From assembly GCA_030063045.1 (NCBI GenBank), contig JAQSEB010000114.1, forward strand, positions 372,001-436,000: a stretch of DNA of 64,000 bases. Reading direction: 5' to 3'. Positions 45,661 to 58,198 of the stretch are shown one piece after another (within the stretch, counting starts at the first letter, position 1; every line of letters starts with the position of its first letter). The position numbers and the translations under genes were made by a program. The notes below the pieces were generated by a model that made no database searches, was not told the origin of the DNA, and worked only from the letters and a program-made list of their open reading frames with translations. This DNA comes from Pratylenchus scribneri. Taxonomy: Eukaryota; Nematoda; Chromadorea; Rhabditida; Pratylenchidae.

Positions 45661-46289
45661 AAAAAATTAATTTTATTGAAATTTTTAAAAAATTTTAACA
45701 TCATAAACAATTTCTATGAATTAATATATATTTAATTAAAAAATTATTCAATAATTAAAAAATTGAGGATAAAAAATTTATAAATTAAATAAAAAATAAA
45801 TTCGTTTGATTATTAATTTTTGTTTTAATTATTATTATTTTCGATCAGACAGTCATTTTTATTTAATCATTCTAAAATTTAAGCAAAATTATAAAAATTT
45901 TGAACTCAAAAATTATCTATGGGTTTTACAAAAATAAAACTTAATTTTTAAACAACTTTGACAAAAGATCGGAGGTCTCGGATTCCTAAAATTCAATTCG
46001 GATTATAAATAAAAAAAATTATTTGACAAAAACCTTTTAAATTGGAAAAATTCAAAAGAAAAAGTTAAAACACATAGAATTTTTATCTGGGATCATCAAT
46101 TAAAAAAACATAAAATTAAACGATGTATAAAAAAAGCACGGAATCGGATTTAAAAAAAATTAAAATAAAAAATTTGAAAGAATTAAATAAATAAATAAAT
46201 CACATTAAAATTATGGAATTAAATTATTACTAATTTTTATTAAATAATATAGGGTTCGATTACATTTTTTGTTAATAAATTTAATTATT

Positions 46290-46440
46290 AAAATTAAATT
46301 ATTATTATGCCAAAACCATTTGGCAAGATTCCTTATGGGAAAAATAATTAGTAAAAAATTTATCTATTTATTTATGATAAATTAATGAGAAATTTTTAAT
46401 ATCCACTCTTTGAGTCAATTAGAGGAATTTTAATACCTTT
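46290..46440 (-). pseudogene. OATP exon 3/4 remnants
   Basis: 46,310-46,345 matches the start of exon 4 (GNLAKWFWH against GNRAKWIGF) and 46,385-46,440 the intron and exon 3 edge. Very short. Confidence 0.5.
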
Positions 46441-46884
46441 TTAATTACCTCAAAAATTGAAATTTTATACAAAATTTAAAATTTTTTCTAAAATTATTTT
46501 GAAACCCATAGAATAATTTCAATAACATTTTTACATTCAAATTATTAAACTAATATATTTATAAAATCATCTGCGAATAAGAAGGAGGAATCAAAAAATT
46601 AATTTTAAAAACACAAAAAATTAAATAATTTTAGAATTGAGGATAAAAAAATAAAATAAATCCACTAATTTTTGGGCATTTTTGGTACATGGATGGCTTC
46701 CCAAATAAAACTGTGTTAGCACTATTTGCTCATGTCGCCTAGTTTAATCCATCAAATTCAGTCAAATCATATAGGATTGGGACTGGGCCTCCGAAATTGG
46801 TTCGTACCCCTATTTGCCAGCAAAATTGTGGGCGAATCACGTGTTCTACTACGAGCAAAATTTGGGAAAGAAATTTTTGCTGGG

Positions 46885-48625
46885 GTAAAATTACAAAAAG
46901 ATAATTATTTTAATTTTTTATATGCATCTCGTAAAATTTATCTCATAGATCATTAATTAAAAAATAAAATTTATTCATATTTAAAATATGGAATATTCGC
47001 AATAATGAATCAAAAAATAATAAATTAAAAGAAATAATTTAATAAATATAAATAATATGAAAATTATGATTTTTATTATTAATAATTTTTATTTTTACCA
47101 AATCAGCCACAGATTGAGATTGGGGAACTGCAATTATGGTTCCCCACCCCATTATCAGTATCTCTATTAGCCATCACAATTGTTGGCGAATCAAGGCTCT
47201 TATAAGAGCAAAATTTAATTAAAATTATTTTTATTTTATTAAAAAATTAAATAAAAATTAATTTTTATAAAAATTTTTCGAATAAAATGTCCCTTAGGTT
47301 TCGTTTTCCTCGGATAATTTTGAACACCATTTATTTTTTATAAATATTTTTACTTCATTGCTGGAAAACACTGGCTATTTTGGGTTCTTGAAAAGTCGAA
47401 TTCGAATGATTTCATTCTCCGTCTCATTAGCAATAATGATCAATAATGTTATAAAGAAAAAAGTGCATAATTTTGGAGCCAGTCGCAAGTTCATATTTAT
47501 ATTAAATTTATGTCAAAAAAAAACTATTAAATTTTAATATTTTTTAATATTTTTTTTGTCGCCGGGTTGCGATTATTTTAATGAAAATCCAATTTTTCTA
47601 TTACATTTTTAAAAGTTATTATATTAAAAAGTCTATGAGTTTTAAAAATTTATTAAAACTTAATTTATATTAAGAATTTATATAATAATCTTTAAGCTTA
47701 ATTATCTAAATTTATTGTATCCAGATAGGAACGAATGAAGGCCGATAAATTGCTCAATTTGCTGCCATCTCCGCTCACATCTTTAACATTATTAAATTGT
47801 ATTTTTTTTAAATAAATTTTTTAAATTGTAAATCTCTAAATTTTTTCGTAAGATAATCCTTTAAAATGAAAATAAATCAAAAAATATTATGGGATGCAAA
47901 AATTATTATATTTAAATAATTTTATAACTCATAAAATTTCGATAAATTTATTTATTAAAATTAATAATAAAATGTTTTGAATATTATTTGAAATATGAAT
48001 GCAATACAAAAATGAAAATAAATAAAATAATAATTATAATAATTAAAAATCTAATAAATTTATTAACGATTTTTTTTTTATTATTGTGCACCATTTATTT
48101 AGAAAATTAAAATATAATTTATTTCCCTGAATTAAAAAATTTGCAACTCACAAAATTTCTATTTAAAAAATTAATTTATAAATTCATAAAATTTTATTAT
48201 TTAAAAATGGTTCCTAACATTCGTCCAAAAATGATTGAAAAAAATAATAAAAAAATTTCCCCCACCCTTTTCCACATGCCAATCGACCAATGCCAATTTT
48301 CTTCATTCTTTTGGTATTCCATTTGGTGTCATGTCAACTCATGAATAGTGCAAATGGTATAGTATTTAATTTGGCGAATAGCAAGAAAATATTACTGCGC
48401 AGGAGGTGTGCAGGATATTTGGTGGTAAAAAAAGCATTTTATTCGGTAAAAAAAGGTTACCATTATTTAATTTTTTCTACAGATTTTTTATGAGTTTATA
48501 TAAATAAATTAATTAAGCCATTTTTCAGCTAAAACTTGCATGATAATTAATCTGAATTTATTCAAAATATATTATATTTCGTCAAATAAAATTTTATTCA
48601 ATATTTTTAAAAATGAGTATCAAAA
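46885..48625. repeat. Block near-identical to 37,675-39,420
   Basis: See the partner. This member lies immediately downstream of the intact transporter's last exon, which is followed by the same sequence context in both places. Contains OATP exon 10/11 scraps and copies of ground-like exons 1-2 (46,672-47,510). Confidence 0.9.
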
Positions 48626-48901
48626 AATAAAGAAGAATAATATAATAAATGAACTTATAAATTTAATAAAATACATATAAAAAAGGAGGAAACATTTGAG
48701 GAAAAGGCACAAAAACAATATTTTTGAAGGAAAGAAATTTTAGAAATAGAATTCGAAATTAAATAATTTCATTATAGAGATGGCTGGATGAAAAATTTAA
48801 ATAAATTCAATTTTAATTAAGAAATTCTATGGAAGATATAATCAAAAATTTGAATCGGACCAAAAAACCACCAATTGAATGAAGTGAGTAAATGAAAAAG
48901 A

Positions 48902-51900
48902 TTAAGTTGGAATTACTTCAAGCGTGATTGTTTCTTGCCCTATTGCTTTTGCCCTCTCAATTTCTGTCGGTGACTTTTCTCCATCTTCTTCCTCCTCTTC
49001 TTCTTGCAAATTCAGGCCTTTGGCATGGACACAAACATAAATATCGGCAATCAAGGAGAATAGCCGAATGCACACATAAAGCCAATGCATTCGCATTCGA
49101 AGTGTCCATGGATCATAGATCTAAAAATAAAAAAGTGAATAAAATATATAAAAATATATTAAATTTCTGCTATTACTTATTAAGCGAAATTAGATCATTT
49201 TAGTTGGTTAATTGGCTATTGAATTGGGATTACATAATTCTGACTACAAAAATTATAAATCTTAAAAATGAATACACATTCTTTAATAATATTACTTAAT
49301 TAATTTTATAAATATTTTAATAGAAAGTGTTTATAATGTGTGCAGAAAATTTGAAAAAAAATATAAAAAATTTTTAGAACCCATAGAATATTTTCTCTCC
49401 CTATTTGTTAAATATTATTTTTTTAACAAAAAACAATTCATAAAACATTCAGGAAAAAAGGAAGTTCAAAAATTTATTATTAAAAAATTAATTTTTTTTA
49501 TTAATTTAATACATAAATAAATAATTAAATTACATTTTATTGTATACCATAAAAAATTTGTTAGAAATTAATATTAAAATATTAAAGTTCAAAGAATTAA
49601 GTAGACCTGACAAGCACCGCGTCCATGGCAATCGTAATCCCAAATTTGGCAGGCACTGTCAATGAGCCATCCCCAAAGGATTGGCGAAGGAAGTGTGCCA
49701 ATGGAGGAAACCTGTATAGAAATATTTTAAAATTTTATTAAAAAATTTTTGGTAAATGGTTGGATGTTAATTTATTCGGATTAAATGAAATAAATTTAAA
49801 ATTCTAATAATTCAAATATTAAAATAAAATTAAAACGCACCAAAAAGCCTTGAAGACCAAGTGCTGGACTCCGTGTTTGCGGAGGAACGGATCGAAGCAG
49901 GAGTAACATTCCTGGGACCATGGCTGTCCCAGCAAGAAATGCGCCCACAACCACTGTGCCAAAGAAAGCATATCTTTAAAAAAAAGAACAGATTTTACTT
50001 TATATTTATTTTTTAAAATAGTTTTTTGTTGATTTTCGTGCCAAATTATTTATTAAATCAGCAGAAATTGAGCGAAATTTAATAATTTTTTTACTGGGAC
50101 TTTTTTATGTATTTCGAAAAATAAATATTTTTATTCTCACATCTTTATATATTTTTTAACTTATTTTTTCAAACAAGAATTTTTTGTTATTTTTATATGA
50201 ATTGTAAAAAATTACTTATTTCTTTTTAATGTTACTCTTATTTTCATAATTAGGTTACTTAATCAAAATTTAAAATTTTTTATGATTTTTTTATGATTAG
50301 CAAACAAATGGCCACTTACTTCATCCATTTGCAATCATCAAAGCACAAATCCTTACTGACATAATTTCCTGCATCGGTGGGAAGACAATCGCATTCCGAA
50401 AATTCCAATTGATATTTTTCCAAATTGATGACCTACACAAATATAAAATTAAAAATTTATTTAATTTTTTTAAAAAATTTATTTTTTATTAATTAAATAT
50501 TTATGTAAATTTTTCACTTCAACATGTCGGCATCCGGCATGGCATGGTGAATAATAGACTTGTCCATTTGTGTCGCAAACTGGATAAAGTTTGGCCGATT
50601 CGCAGCCACATTCCGAATTGCATTGCTGAGAATAATTGAAATTGTTGCCAATGCCGTCACGCCCAACCCTGAATTAGAGAGATTTAAATATGTGATAACC
50701 TTTTTTCTCCCCAAAAAAAACTTTTTTTTCCCCAAAAAAATCTTTTTTTCCCCAAAACTTTTTTTCCCCCAAAAAACACTTTTTTATCCCCAATACCTCT
50801 TTTTCCCCCAAAAAACACTTTTTTATCCCCAATAAACCCAAAAGTGATTTTTTTAAATTTTTTTTATAAAATCATAAAAGTAAATGGAATGTACCCATTT
50901 TACATGTACCAATGTGCAAAAAAATAAATTTTAATAAGTTTAATGTTCATGAATCGGACGTAGATTTCCGAATTAGGGGCTAGGCTATAAGACCTCGCGT
51001 AATAGGGGCTAAGGGCTAGGGTTAGGTTAGGGTCGGAGCATGGGTTCTAGGGGCTACGGGCTAGGGTTAGGGTAGGTTAGGGTCGGAGGATGGGTTCTAG
51101 GGGCTAAGGGCTTGGATTGGGGTAAGTTTTGGGCTAGGCAAAGCTAAGTAAGTTTGTAATGCCGAAAGAATTTTATATGAAAATTCACATTGAAAATATT
51201 GAAATAATTATATCTTCTGAAGCTTAAATTCCATTTACTTTTATGATTTTATAAAAAAAATTAAAAAAAATTTCACTTTTCGGTTTATTGGGGATAAAAA
51301 AGTGTTTTTTGGGGGAAAAAGAGGTATTGGGGATAAAAAAGTGTTTTTTGGGGAAAAAAAAGTTTTGGGGAAAAAAAAGATTTTTTTGGGGAAAAAAAAG
51401 TTTTTTTTGGGGAGAAAAAAATAGCATGTTTTAAATATTTTTATTTTAAAAATAATTATAATTTTTTGCATGGTGGGAAATATTTGATTTGTAAATCTTT
51501 TTGATATGGGTAAAAATTTAATTTTTATTTAATGGAAATTTTTGATGGGATTGAAAAATTTTAAAAATATTTATGGTTTATTTAAAATTAATTTTAAATG
51601 ACTTTTCTATTAAAAAATTTTATATATATCTTAATAAATTTATTTTAAATTTAATTTTTACTAATATTTAATAATTATTCATAGTTTCAAGGATCAGGTT
51701 TTTTGAAATATTTAAAAATTTAAATTATTCAATATTTGTAATAAAAAAATATTTTTTGTTTTCAAAAATAAACCAAAAATAAAAGTTTTTTTGCTTTCAA
51801 ATTAATAATAAATTTAAATTATTTAAGAATTTATTTACCTGTTCAAATTCAATATTTTTATTTTCGAATTTTATATATAGTTAGAATATTAATTTTTCCC

Positions 51901-54900
51901 ATTTACCTATTAACAACAGAATGGCATCCAAGTTGGGATTTCAATGCAAACAATGATGTATTAATAATGGAAATTACAAGCACATAAATGGCTGCTTTCC
52001 TTCCATTTAATCGCAATTTTCGAGTGATAAATCCGCCACTAGCCGCACCAAACGCAAAACCAAGTACCCCAAAAACGGCCATATAAATATGAACCATATA
52101 GCGAGGAATGCCATAATGGTTCTCCAAAAATTTTGGCAAGAAAACCATATAGCCCTGTAAAAATACTAATTTTATTAAATATTTTTTAATTTAAATATAT
52201 TTTTTATTGTTCAGCATTTTTGATTTCCCATTTTTTGATTATGCAAAAAATGGGAAGTTAAAAATATATCAAATGATAAATATATCTATGATTTTGAAAA
52301 ATTACATATTTAAAATTCTTCCCTTTATTTATTAATAATTTGAATTGATTTTTTAAAATTAGTTTTCCTTTAAGATCATTTAATAAAAACAAATTAAAAA
52401 GAAAATACAAAAAATAAAATTGAAATTATCATAAAACCATAAAAAAATTAGAATTAATTTTTTTTAAATCACCTAATAAATTATTCAAAATCATAGAAAT
52501 TATCGAAAAAAACGGAATTAAAAATAATATCAATTAAATAAGGATTTTTTCGGTAGATTTTATCTCGATATCAAATTTATTACTCAAGATAGCTAAATAT
52601 TTTTTGTTTTTATTGCCAATAAAATATTTAAACTTTTTAATTATTAATTAATTAATTTAATTCACTTTGAAAGCGAAAACGTCGATGACTCGAGCAATTG
52701 AGGCGCCAACATACACTCGGGAATTTAGCACTTCTCGATATGAGCGTATGAATGCCGAAAAATTACTCAATTCTCCGTTCTTATCTTTAAAATTATTTAA
52801 TAAAATTGTATTATTTAATTCAATTTTTTTTAATTATTTTCAGTTCATTCTTTTTAAATTTTTTAGTAAAAAATTATAATCAAAAATCTAATATCGAAAG
52901 AAAAATAATTATTTTTAAATAATTAAAAAACTCATAAAAATATTGAGATAATTTTATTATTTGATTAACTATAAAATATTTTTTAAATAAATTAATTGCC
53001 AAAGGAAGTCAACCAAAAAAGAAAATAAATAAAATTATTAAATAATTAAAATCTTATAAATTTAATGGCTATATTTTTTTAATTATAGATAGTTTACAAT
53101 TTTATAAAATAATTTGTTCCCTAGAATTTAAAAATTTTTGAACTTGAAATTTCATCTTAAAAAATTAATTTATAAATTCATAAAATTTTATTTTTATATA
53201 TTGTTTCTAATAAAATAATTGAAATATATTATTTTAAAAATCATAAAAATTTACTCAACCTTTTTCTACATGCCTATCGACCAATGCCAATTTTCTTCGC
53301 TCCTTTTGTCCTCCTTTTGCATTGTCACTTCCATTTTTCCCATTGGCAATTGCTGTACCTCCATTTTGCTGCATTTTTTCAAGGGAATGAAAATCAGTGG
53401 AAATTTTTCCATTTAAATATTTTTGTTGATGAATTTGATGATTGTTCCCTCCATTTTGCAACATGATAGATTGTTGCTGCTTTTTCTTGCTATAATAATT
53501 TTGATTGGGATAAAAATATTTGTAATTAAATAAATTTAACATTTTTTAAATCGTTTATTAAAATAATTAAAATACATATTTAAAATTATTTTTATATTTC
53601 CACCAACTTTTTATTGTTGGAGGATTCTGGGAAAAAGAACAATGCGAAAGATGGACCAATCATGACAACACCAATGAACAAGAAACCTAGCCACCATGCT
53701 CCAATCCAAGTTGGATCCTTAAAATTTATATTTTATAGATATTAATTTTATTTTTTAATTATGGCTCCGACATTGTGTGCAATTTTGTATTTCGGTTTAA
53801 ATTAACGAACATTTTTAAAAGATGATTAAATAATTTTTTACGAGTTTTAAAAAAATTTGCTAAAAATTTTAATTTTTGATATTTTTGCTCAAAATTATTT
53901 TCCCATAATTTTTCACCTGTGCTGTCAGCCCTTTTGGAGCCGATGCTGGAAATGTATAATAAATTTTGTTGACAATTGAGCCGATGAGGAAACCACAAAT
54001 CGGGCCAAGAATTTTGAAGAAATTTATCATCGCTAAATTCATAATTTTTTGCAAATTTTTCAAAATTTTCTTATTTTTTTTTTAAATTTTACATATTGTG
54101 AGTAATCTTCAATTAAATTTTCTACCAAAATAAATTGGCATTTGTTGCTTTTTCACATTGTCATCAATGAGTGGCACGCCCAATGACCATGGCATTGTTC
54201 GGCCAAATCCAAGGACCAACATCGCACCGAAACTTAAAATTGATAATTTTTTAATTTTTATGTTAAATTTTGTGATGAAAGAAAAATCAGTTTATTAAAG
54301 TGAAAAAAATTGAATTATTAAATAGAAAGTAATTTTTATGTGTTTAAAAATAATCGAATATAATTTATGTAAAATTAAAAAAAAATTTAATAATAAAATT
54401 TAAAAATTTTTTCATTAAATAAATTTTCCATCCAAAATTAATTAATAATATACATTAAAAATAATGGTCCAATGTTTGATCCACTCCGTTGGCATGTTGT
54501 TTTGTGTAGCAATTCACGCATTTGATTAATTAATTTATGGCAAAATGCAAAGGGAGCGGCGGCGGCACGTCGCATTGTCTTCAAAAAATTAATTTTATAA
54601 TTGCTTTTGGATTTAAAATTTTATTTTATTATTTTGTTAATTAAATATTTTCGTTTGGGATATGTCGATAGATTTTTTGATTTAATTAATTTTAGAATAT
54701 TTATTTAATAAAAATTATTAAGATAAAATTTTATGTGTTGCAAAAAATTAATAAAAATTTATATTTTAATTCGGTGAATTGATGGACCTTGAGATCAGCC
54801 TCCGGGAATTCTTGACGATTTGCAACGAAATGGCGCATTGTTCTTGTCAAATGGGTGCTGGCATTTTTCCTCTCCTCTCTTGTTTTGGCAGAAAAGAGCA

Positions 54901-57023
54901 AATCAGAGAGAAGGTAAATCTAATGAAGAAATTAAATTTAATCTTAAATTTCTTTTTATACTATAAATTTTTTTTTAAAATTTTTCCATGAAAAAATTAT
55001 TCATAACATAATAAATACTAGCTCAGTCGAACGCCCTATCGGGCGTTCTTCTGAGCTAGGGAAGTGTGACTGTTGTTGTCTTCTTCGCCCCTTCGGGGCT
55101 CAGGCTCGCTTCGCTCGCCCATCGATTGTTTCCATATCATCTTCGCTCCTTCGGGGCTCAGAAAATTAAATTGTGAAAGATAATGTTAAAAATGATAAAA
55201 AAAAAATATTTGTCACCACTGGGAATCGAACTTGACCCACGCAGCAAAAGTCAAGCACTCTACCATTTGCGCTATTTAAGTCATTAAACAAAGCCATCAC
55301 AATTCTACTATACTACACATAGAGTGGACAAAAATCGGAATATTCCGCATTCTGTCGGAATAATCCTCCTAGGCCATAATAACAAAATTTGCATATTTCA
55401 TGGCCAATACCTAACCAATTGCAAAACCATTATCACCGTCATACTCAGCACTATCGATTACCCTATATTACACATTTCTATCACCAAAATCTAAAATAAC
55501 CAAACTTGGCCATAGCGTTATGGCCAAGCTGCGCTAGACTTGGCCAAATCAAAAAAATAACTATCTGGTCGTGATCAGCACCCCCGAAAACCCCCGAGTA
55601 CAAAAATTCAACTCAATCCATCCACACATCTTCGAGAAAATTGGGGGACAAACAGACAAGATCGGTTCTCTAAAATTATATATAGGATCTTTATTTATTT
55701 AAATAAATTATTCTCAAATTTTAATAATGTTCAAAAAGGAATTGCTTTTATTTATGGTAAATTTTTCTTTCAGTATAAATTCTTAATAATTATTAAGTTG
55801 TTTATGAGTTTGAAACAATTTTAAAATTTGTAAATATTCTTAAATAAAAATTTTTTTTAATGTATTTATTCCCTTTTTCACCTCAGAAATAATTGGTTCA
55901 TCCAATGAATATGGGTTTTTATTACTGTAATTATAGCTTTTGGTCGATTCCAATTTTGATGACATTTGTTCATCGGCATTGCCAATCCCACTGTCATTCT
56001 CTGAGTGATCCTCCCAAATTTTTCGTAACATTTGTCTCAACCGAATTGGCAGCCGATCGCGAATTGGGGCATAATCGAGGAAGGCACTGTAATCTTTGTG
56101 TTGAGCGGAAAGTAGTAGAGAATTTGGGCGAAGTTGTTCCTGGAAAAAATATTGGAAAATGAAACCCATAAAATGAATTTGTTAAATTTTCTAAATATTA
56201 ATTGTTTTGTCATAGATTTAATTCTAATTCCAATTTGGATGACATTTGACATACAAAAAAATTTTATAAATAAATGAAAATATTTTATCAAAAAATGTAA
56301 ATCTAAAAGGGAGAAATTTCTTTTCTATAAAAATCTTTTTATGGTAGCTCACCTCCAATTGTGTTGTATTCAATTGGGGAGTTGTGGTGGGAAACATGAA
56401 ATTGGGGGATGAGGTCATCATATGGGCCAATGCCATCATTATAGTGCCAAAACCAATCCATTTGGCACGATTTCCTATGGAGTAATTTATTTATTTGTTA
56501 AGAAATGATTCAATAAAAAATTTAAATTTAATAATTCTCACCTTTTGAGCCAATTTTAATTTAATAATTCTCACCTTTTGAGCCAAAATAGGAAATTTGA
56601 ATGACGAGAAGGCAATATGAAATGTCATCTTAAAAAATTATGAAAAATATATATTTAAATATATTTAAATTTTACGTGCGGAAACGAGAAAGCCCGAAAC
56701 TTTTGAGGGAATTTGAAAATGCCGTTCAATATTTTGCACCGCCGTAATCATATAACTACAAAAAAGAAGAATTAATTTTTGAACCCATAAATTTTTTTAT
56801 GGAAAAATAAGTTAAAATTTATTAAAAATTAATGAAATTCAAAATAAAACGACATCAATAGTGCAGAAAAATATAAAAATTGTTTAACTAATATTTAAAA
56901 ATTATATAAATTTATTTTTGGTAAATTAATTTTAAAAAAAACCAACGTTCCACCAATGGATTCAAGGAAATAGACGAAAGTGAAAAGTGCCAGGAAGACA
57001 TAGAGTCTGCGAATTTCCACCAT
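48902..57023 (-). CDS. Organic anion transporting polypeptide (OATP/SLCO family)
   Basis: Seventeen exons, all in phase, 788 residues: 57023-56947, 56755-56676, 56628-56575, 56474-56353, 56139-55882, 54578-54454, 54232-54126, 54032-53917, 53717-53604, 53485-53260, 52784-52666, 52154-51907, 50668-50518, 50432-50320, 49973-49841, 49711-49607, 49120-48902. MFS-type, 12 helices. Landmarks: LYVFLALFTFVYFLESIGGT (TM1), DISYCLLVIQISYFGSKG, LGVPLIDDNV, the family signature as DPTWIGAWWLGFL (314-326, RW replaced by TW), a Gln/Asn-rich cytoplasmic loop, LPKFLENHYGIPRYMVHIYM, a Cys-rich Kazal-like loop 9-10 (CNSECGC, PVCDTNG, SPCHAGC, CDCLPTD, DDCK), GTLPSPILWGWLIDSACQIW and a cytoplasmic tail with an E-rich run. 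Exchanges bulky organic anions at the plasma membrane; substrate unknown. Start ATG gives the usual short N-terminus. Confidence 0.96.
50699..51425. mobile_element. Fold-back element in OATP intron 12 with G/C-tract arms
   Basis: Left arm 50,699-50,900 (repeated TTTTTTCCCC / CCCCAAAAAACAC blocks) and right arm 51,215-51,424 (GGGGAAAAAAA, GGGGATAAAAAAGTG) are inverted copies, continuing through a common AAAGTAAATGGAAT segment. Centre 50,990-51,150 has about two copies of a GGGGCTA..GGGCTAGGGTTAGG unit. Open frames on both strands are by-products. Confidence 0.9.
55018..55290 (-). repeat. tRNA-derived SINE-like repeat
   Basis: Minus strand 55,283-55,205 resembles a tRNA promoter region: A-box-like TAGCGCAAATGGTAGAGTGC and B-box-like AAGTTCGATTCCCAG. 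Anticodon and T stems do not pair, so it is not a working tRNA. Downstream on that strand (55,018-55,180) are GC-rich hairpins (GAACGCCC/GGGCGTTC, CCCCTTCGGGG). Lies in OATP intron 5. Confidence 0.5.
55325..55690. repeat. Unidentified interspersed repeat in OATP intron 5
   Basis: About 360 bases of distinctly less AT-biased sequence with CGGAATATTCCG palindrome, TTGGCCATAGCG/TGGCCAAG inverted words and CACCCCCGAAAACCCCCGA. Looks like a dispersed element; class unknown. Confidence 0.4.
56529..56594. repeat. 33-bp tandem duplication over the OATP exon 3 donor
   Basis: TAATAATTCTCACCTTTTGA occurs twice, 33 bases apart, duplicating the last codons of exon 3 and its GTGAGA donor. Use of the distal donor would add an in-frame stop, so the proximal one (56,574) is preferred. 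Confidence 0.8.
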
Positions 57024-57400
57024 AATTTTAGATTGAATATTTTTTTTTACAAATCTAAAAATTTAAATATTAAAATTGGATTAAATAAAATTTAAAAATT
57101 CGCGAAAAATAAAGGTGAGAAGGATTAGAATTTGTTCGGATTAATATTTTATGGGAAAAAGTTTTATGGGATTTATTTTACCTCATGATAACATTTTAAT
57201 TACCCGCCGGTGATCTGTGTTGCGCTGCGCGTGGGGGAGAGACATTTATTATATTACATTGGACGGGAATGCGGAATTAAATATAATACTAACCATTTTT
57301 AGAGAAGGGGCGAAAATCGATAAATGAACTTCAAATGGGAAAAAATAATTTGAAAAAAAATAATGTAATATTTTTATAATGGATCTCTTTCAGATTTGTC
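57024..57400. promoter_or_regulatory. Upstream region of the OATP gene
   Basis: Contains a short GC-rich patch (57,200-57,235, CCGCCGGTG and GCTGCGCGTGGGGG), unusual for the surrounding AT-rich sequence, 180-210 bases before the start codon. Possibly promoter-associated; no specific factor site claimed. Confidence 0.35.
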
Positions 57401-57510
57401 ATTTTGGAAACAAAATTTGGCCTCAAATTTGGTTTTGAGTTAAAATTGAAATTACAAAAGCAAATAGATAATTATTTTTTATTTATTCAGGTTATTACTT
57501 TTTGCTTGAG

Positions 57511-57763
57511 TAATTTTGTGAAATTTTGTAGTCAATTAAATTGGGGAAAAATTTGGCGAATTTATTTCAAAGGGCATAAAATACGTCATCGAGTACATTA
57601 TTCAGGGAATGAGGATGGAATATTGGAAGAAGGCGATGAATTGATTTTGTGGGTAAAATGTGAATATTTCTACGGAGAAGGAGAAGGAATTGTCGGCGAA
57701 AAGTGCAACAAGTTTTGGTGGCGAGACGACCCCAAATATTCATCGATGGGGAAACGTTGAAAA
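57511..57763 (+). CDS. Unknown exon, about 80 codons
   Basis: After TTTATTCAG (acceptor at 57,482-57,490) the frame reads VITFCLSNFVKFCSQLNWGK, HKIRHRVHYSGNEDGILEEG, DELILWVKCEYFYGEGEG, CNKFWWRDDPKYSSMGKR and stops at 57,760. Aromatic and acidic content looks like a real protein end, but no upstream exon, ATG or family could be assigned. Could be the final exon of a gene beginning near 57,390, divergent from the transporter. Confidence 0.4.
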
Positions 57764-57929
57764 TAAATGATAAATAAAAAAGAAAGAAGGATGCATATTT
57801 TTGGTTGCCGTCATTTGAAAATAAATATCAATCAGACAATTGCCTCAGGGAAAAATGCAATCACAATAAAATTCATAAAATCGTGATTACAGTAAAACGA
57901 TATAAATTATTTGGGTAAAATGCAAATAG

Positions 57930-58090
57930 ATTTAAAGAGAAAGAGAAAAATACAAATGTTTAGAGGAAAAAACAAATTGTTTCAAAGAAAATAGAAATGT
58001 TTAAGGAAAACACAAATTGTTTTAGAGGCAAAAACACAAATTGTCTTAAAGTGCAAAAACACAAATGTTTGGGGATACAACATTTTAAAA
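57930..58090. repeat. Small cluster of the 23-bp satellite family
   Basis: About seven degenerate copies of AAACACAAATTGTTTTAGAGG-like units, same family as 10,972-12,130. Confidence 0.8.
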
Positions 58091-58198
58091 GGTCTATAAT
58101 TTTCTATAAATTATAAATATTTTTAAGCCAAAAATAAGTTTATTAATTCAATGTTTTGATAAATTATTATATTCAATTTCACTGGTCAAATATGATCC

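Noticed and set aside
50990..51150. Internal telomere
   Set aside because: Repeats are irregular and only about two units long; not the TTAGGC repeat known from many nematodes. Kept only as telomere-like.
50560..51471. Frames of Phe/Pro/Lys repeats on both strands
   Set aside because: Translations of the inverted G/C-tract arms.
54779..54991. Frame in OATP intron 5 region (either strand)
   Set aside because: The intact transporter phases join 55,882 to 54,578 directly; a minus-strand peptide here does not match the family.
55205..55283. Functional tRNA gene on the minus strand
   Set aside because: Only the promoter boxes and D arm look right; anticodon, T and acceptor stems do not pair.
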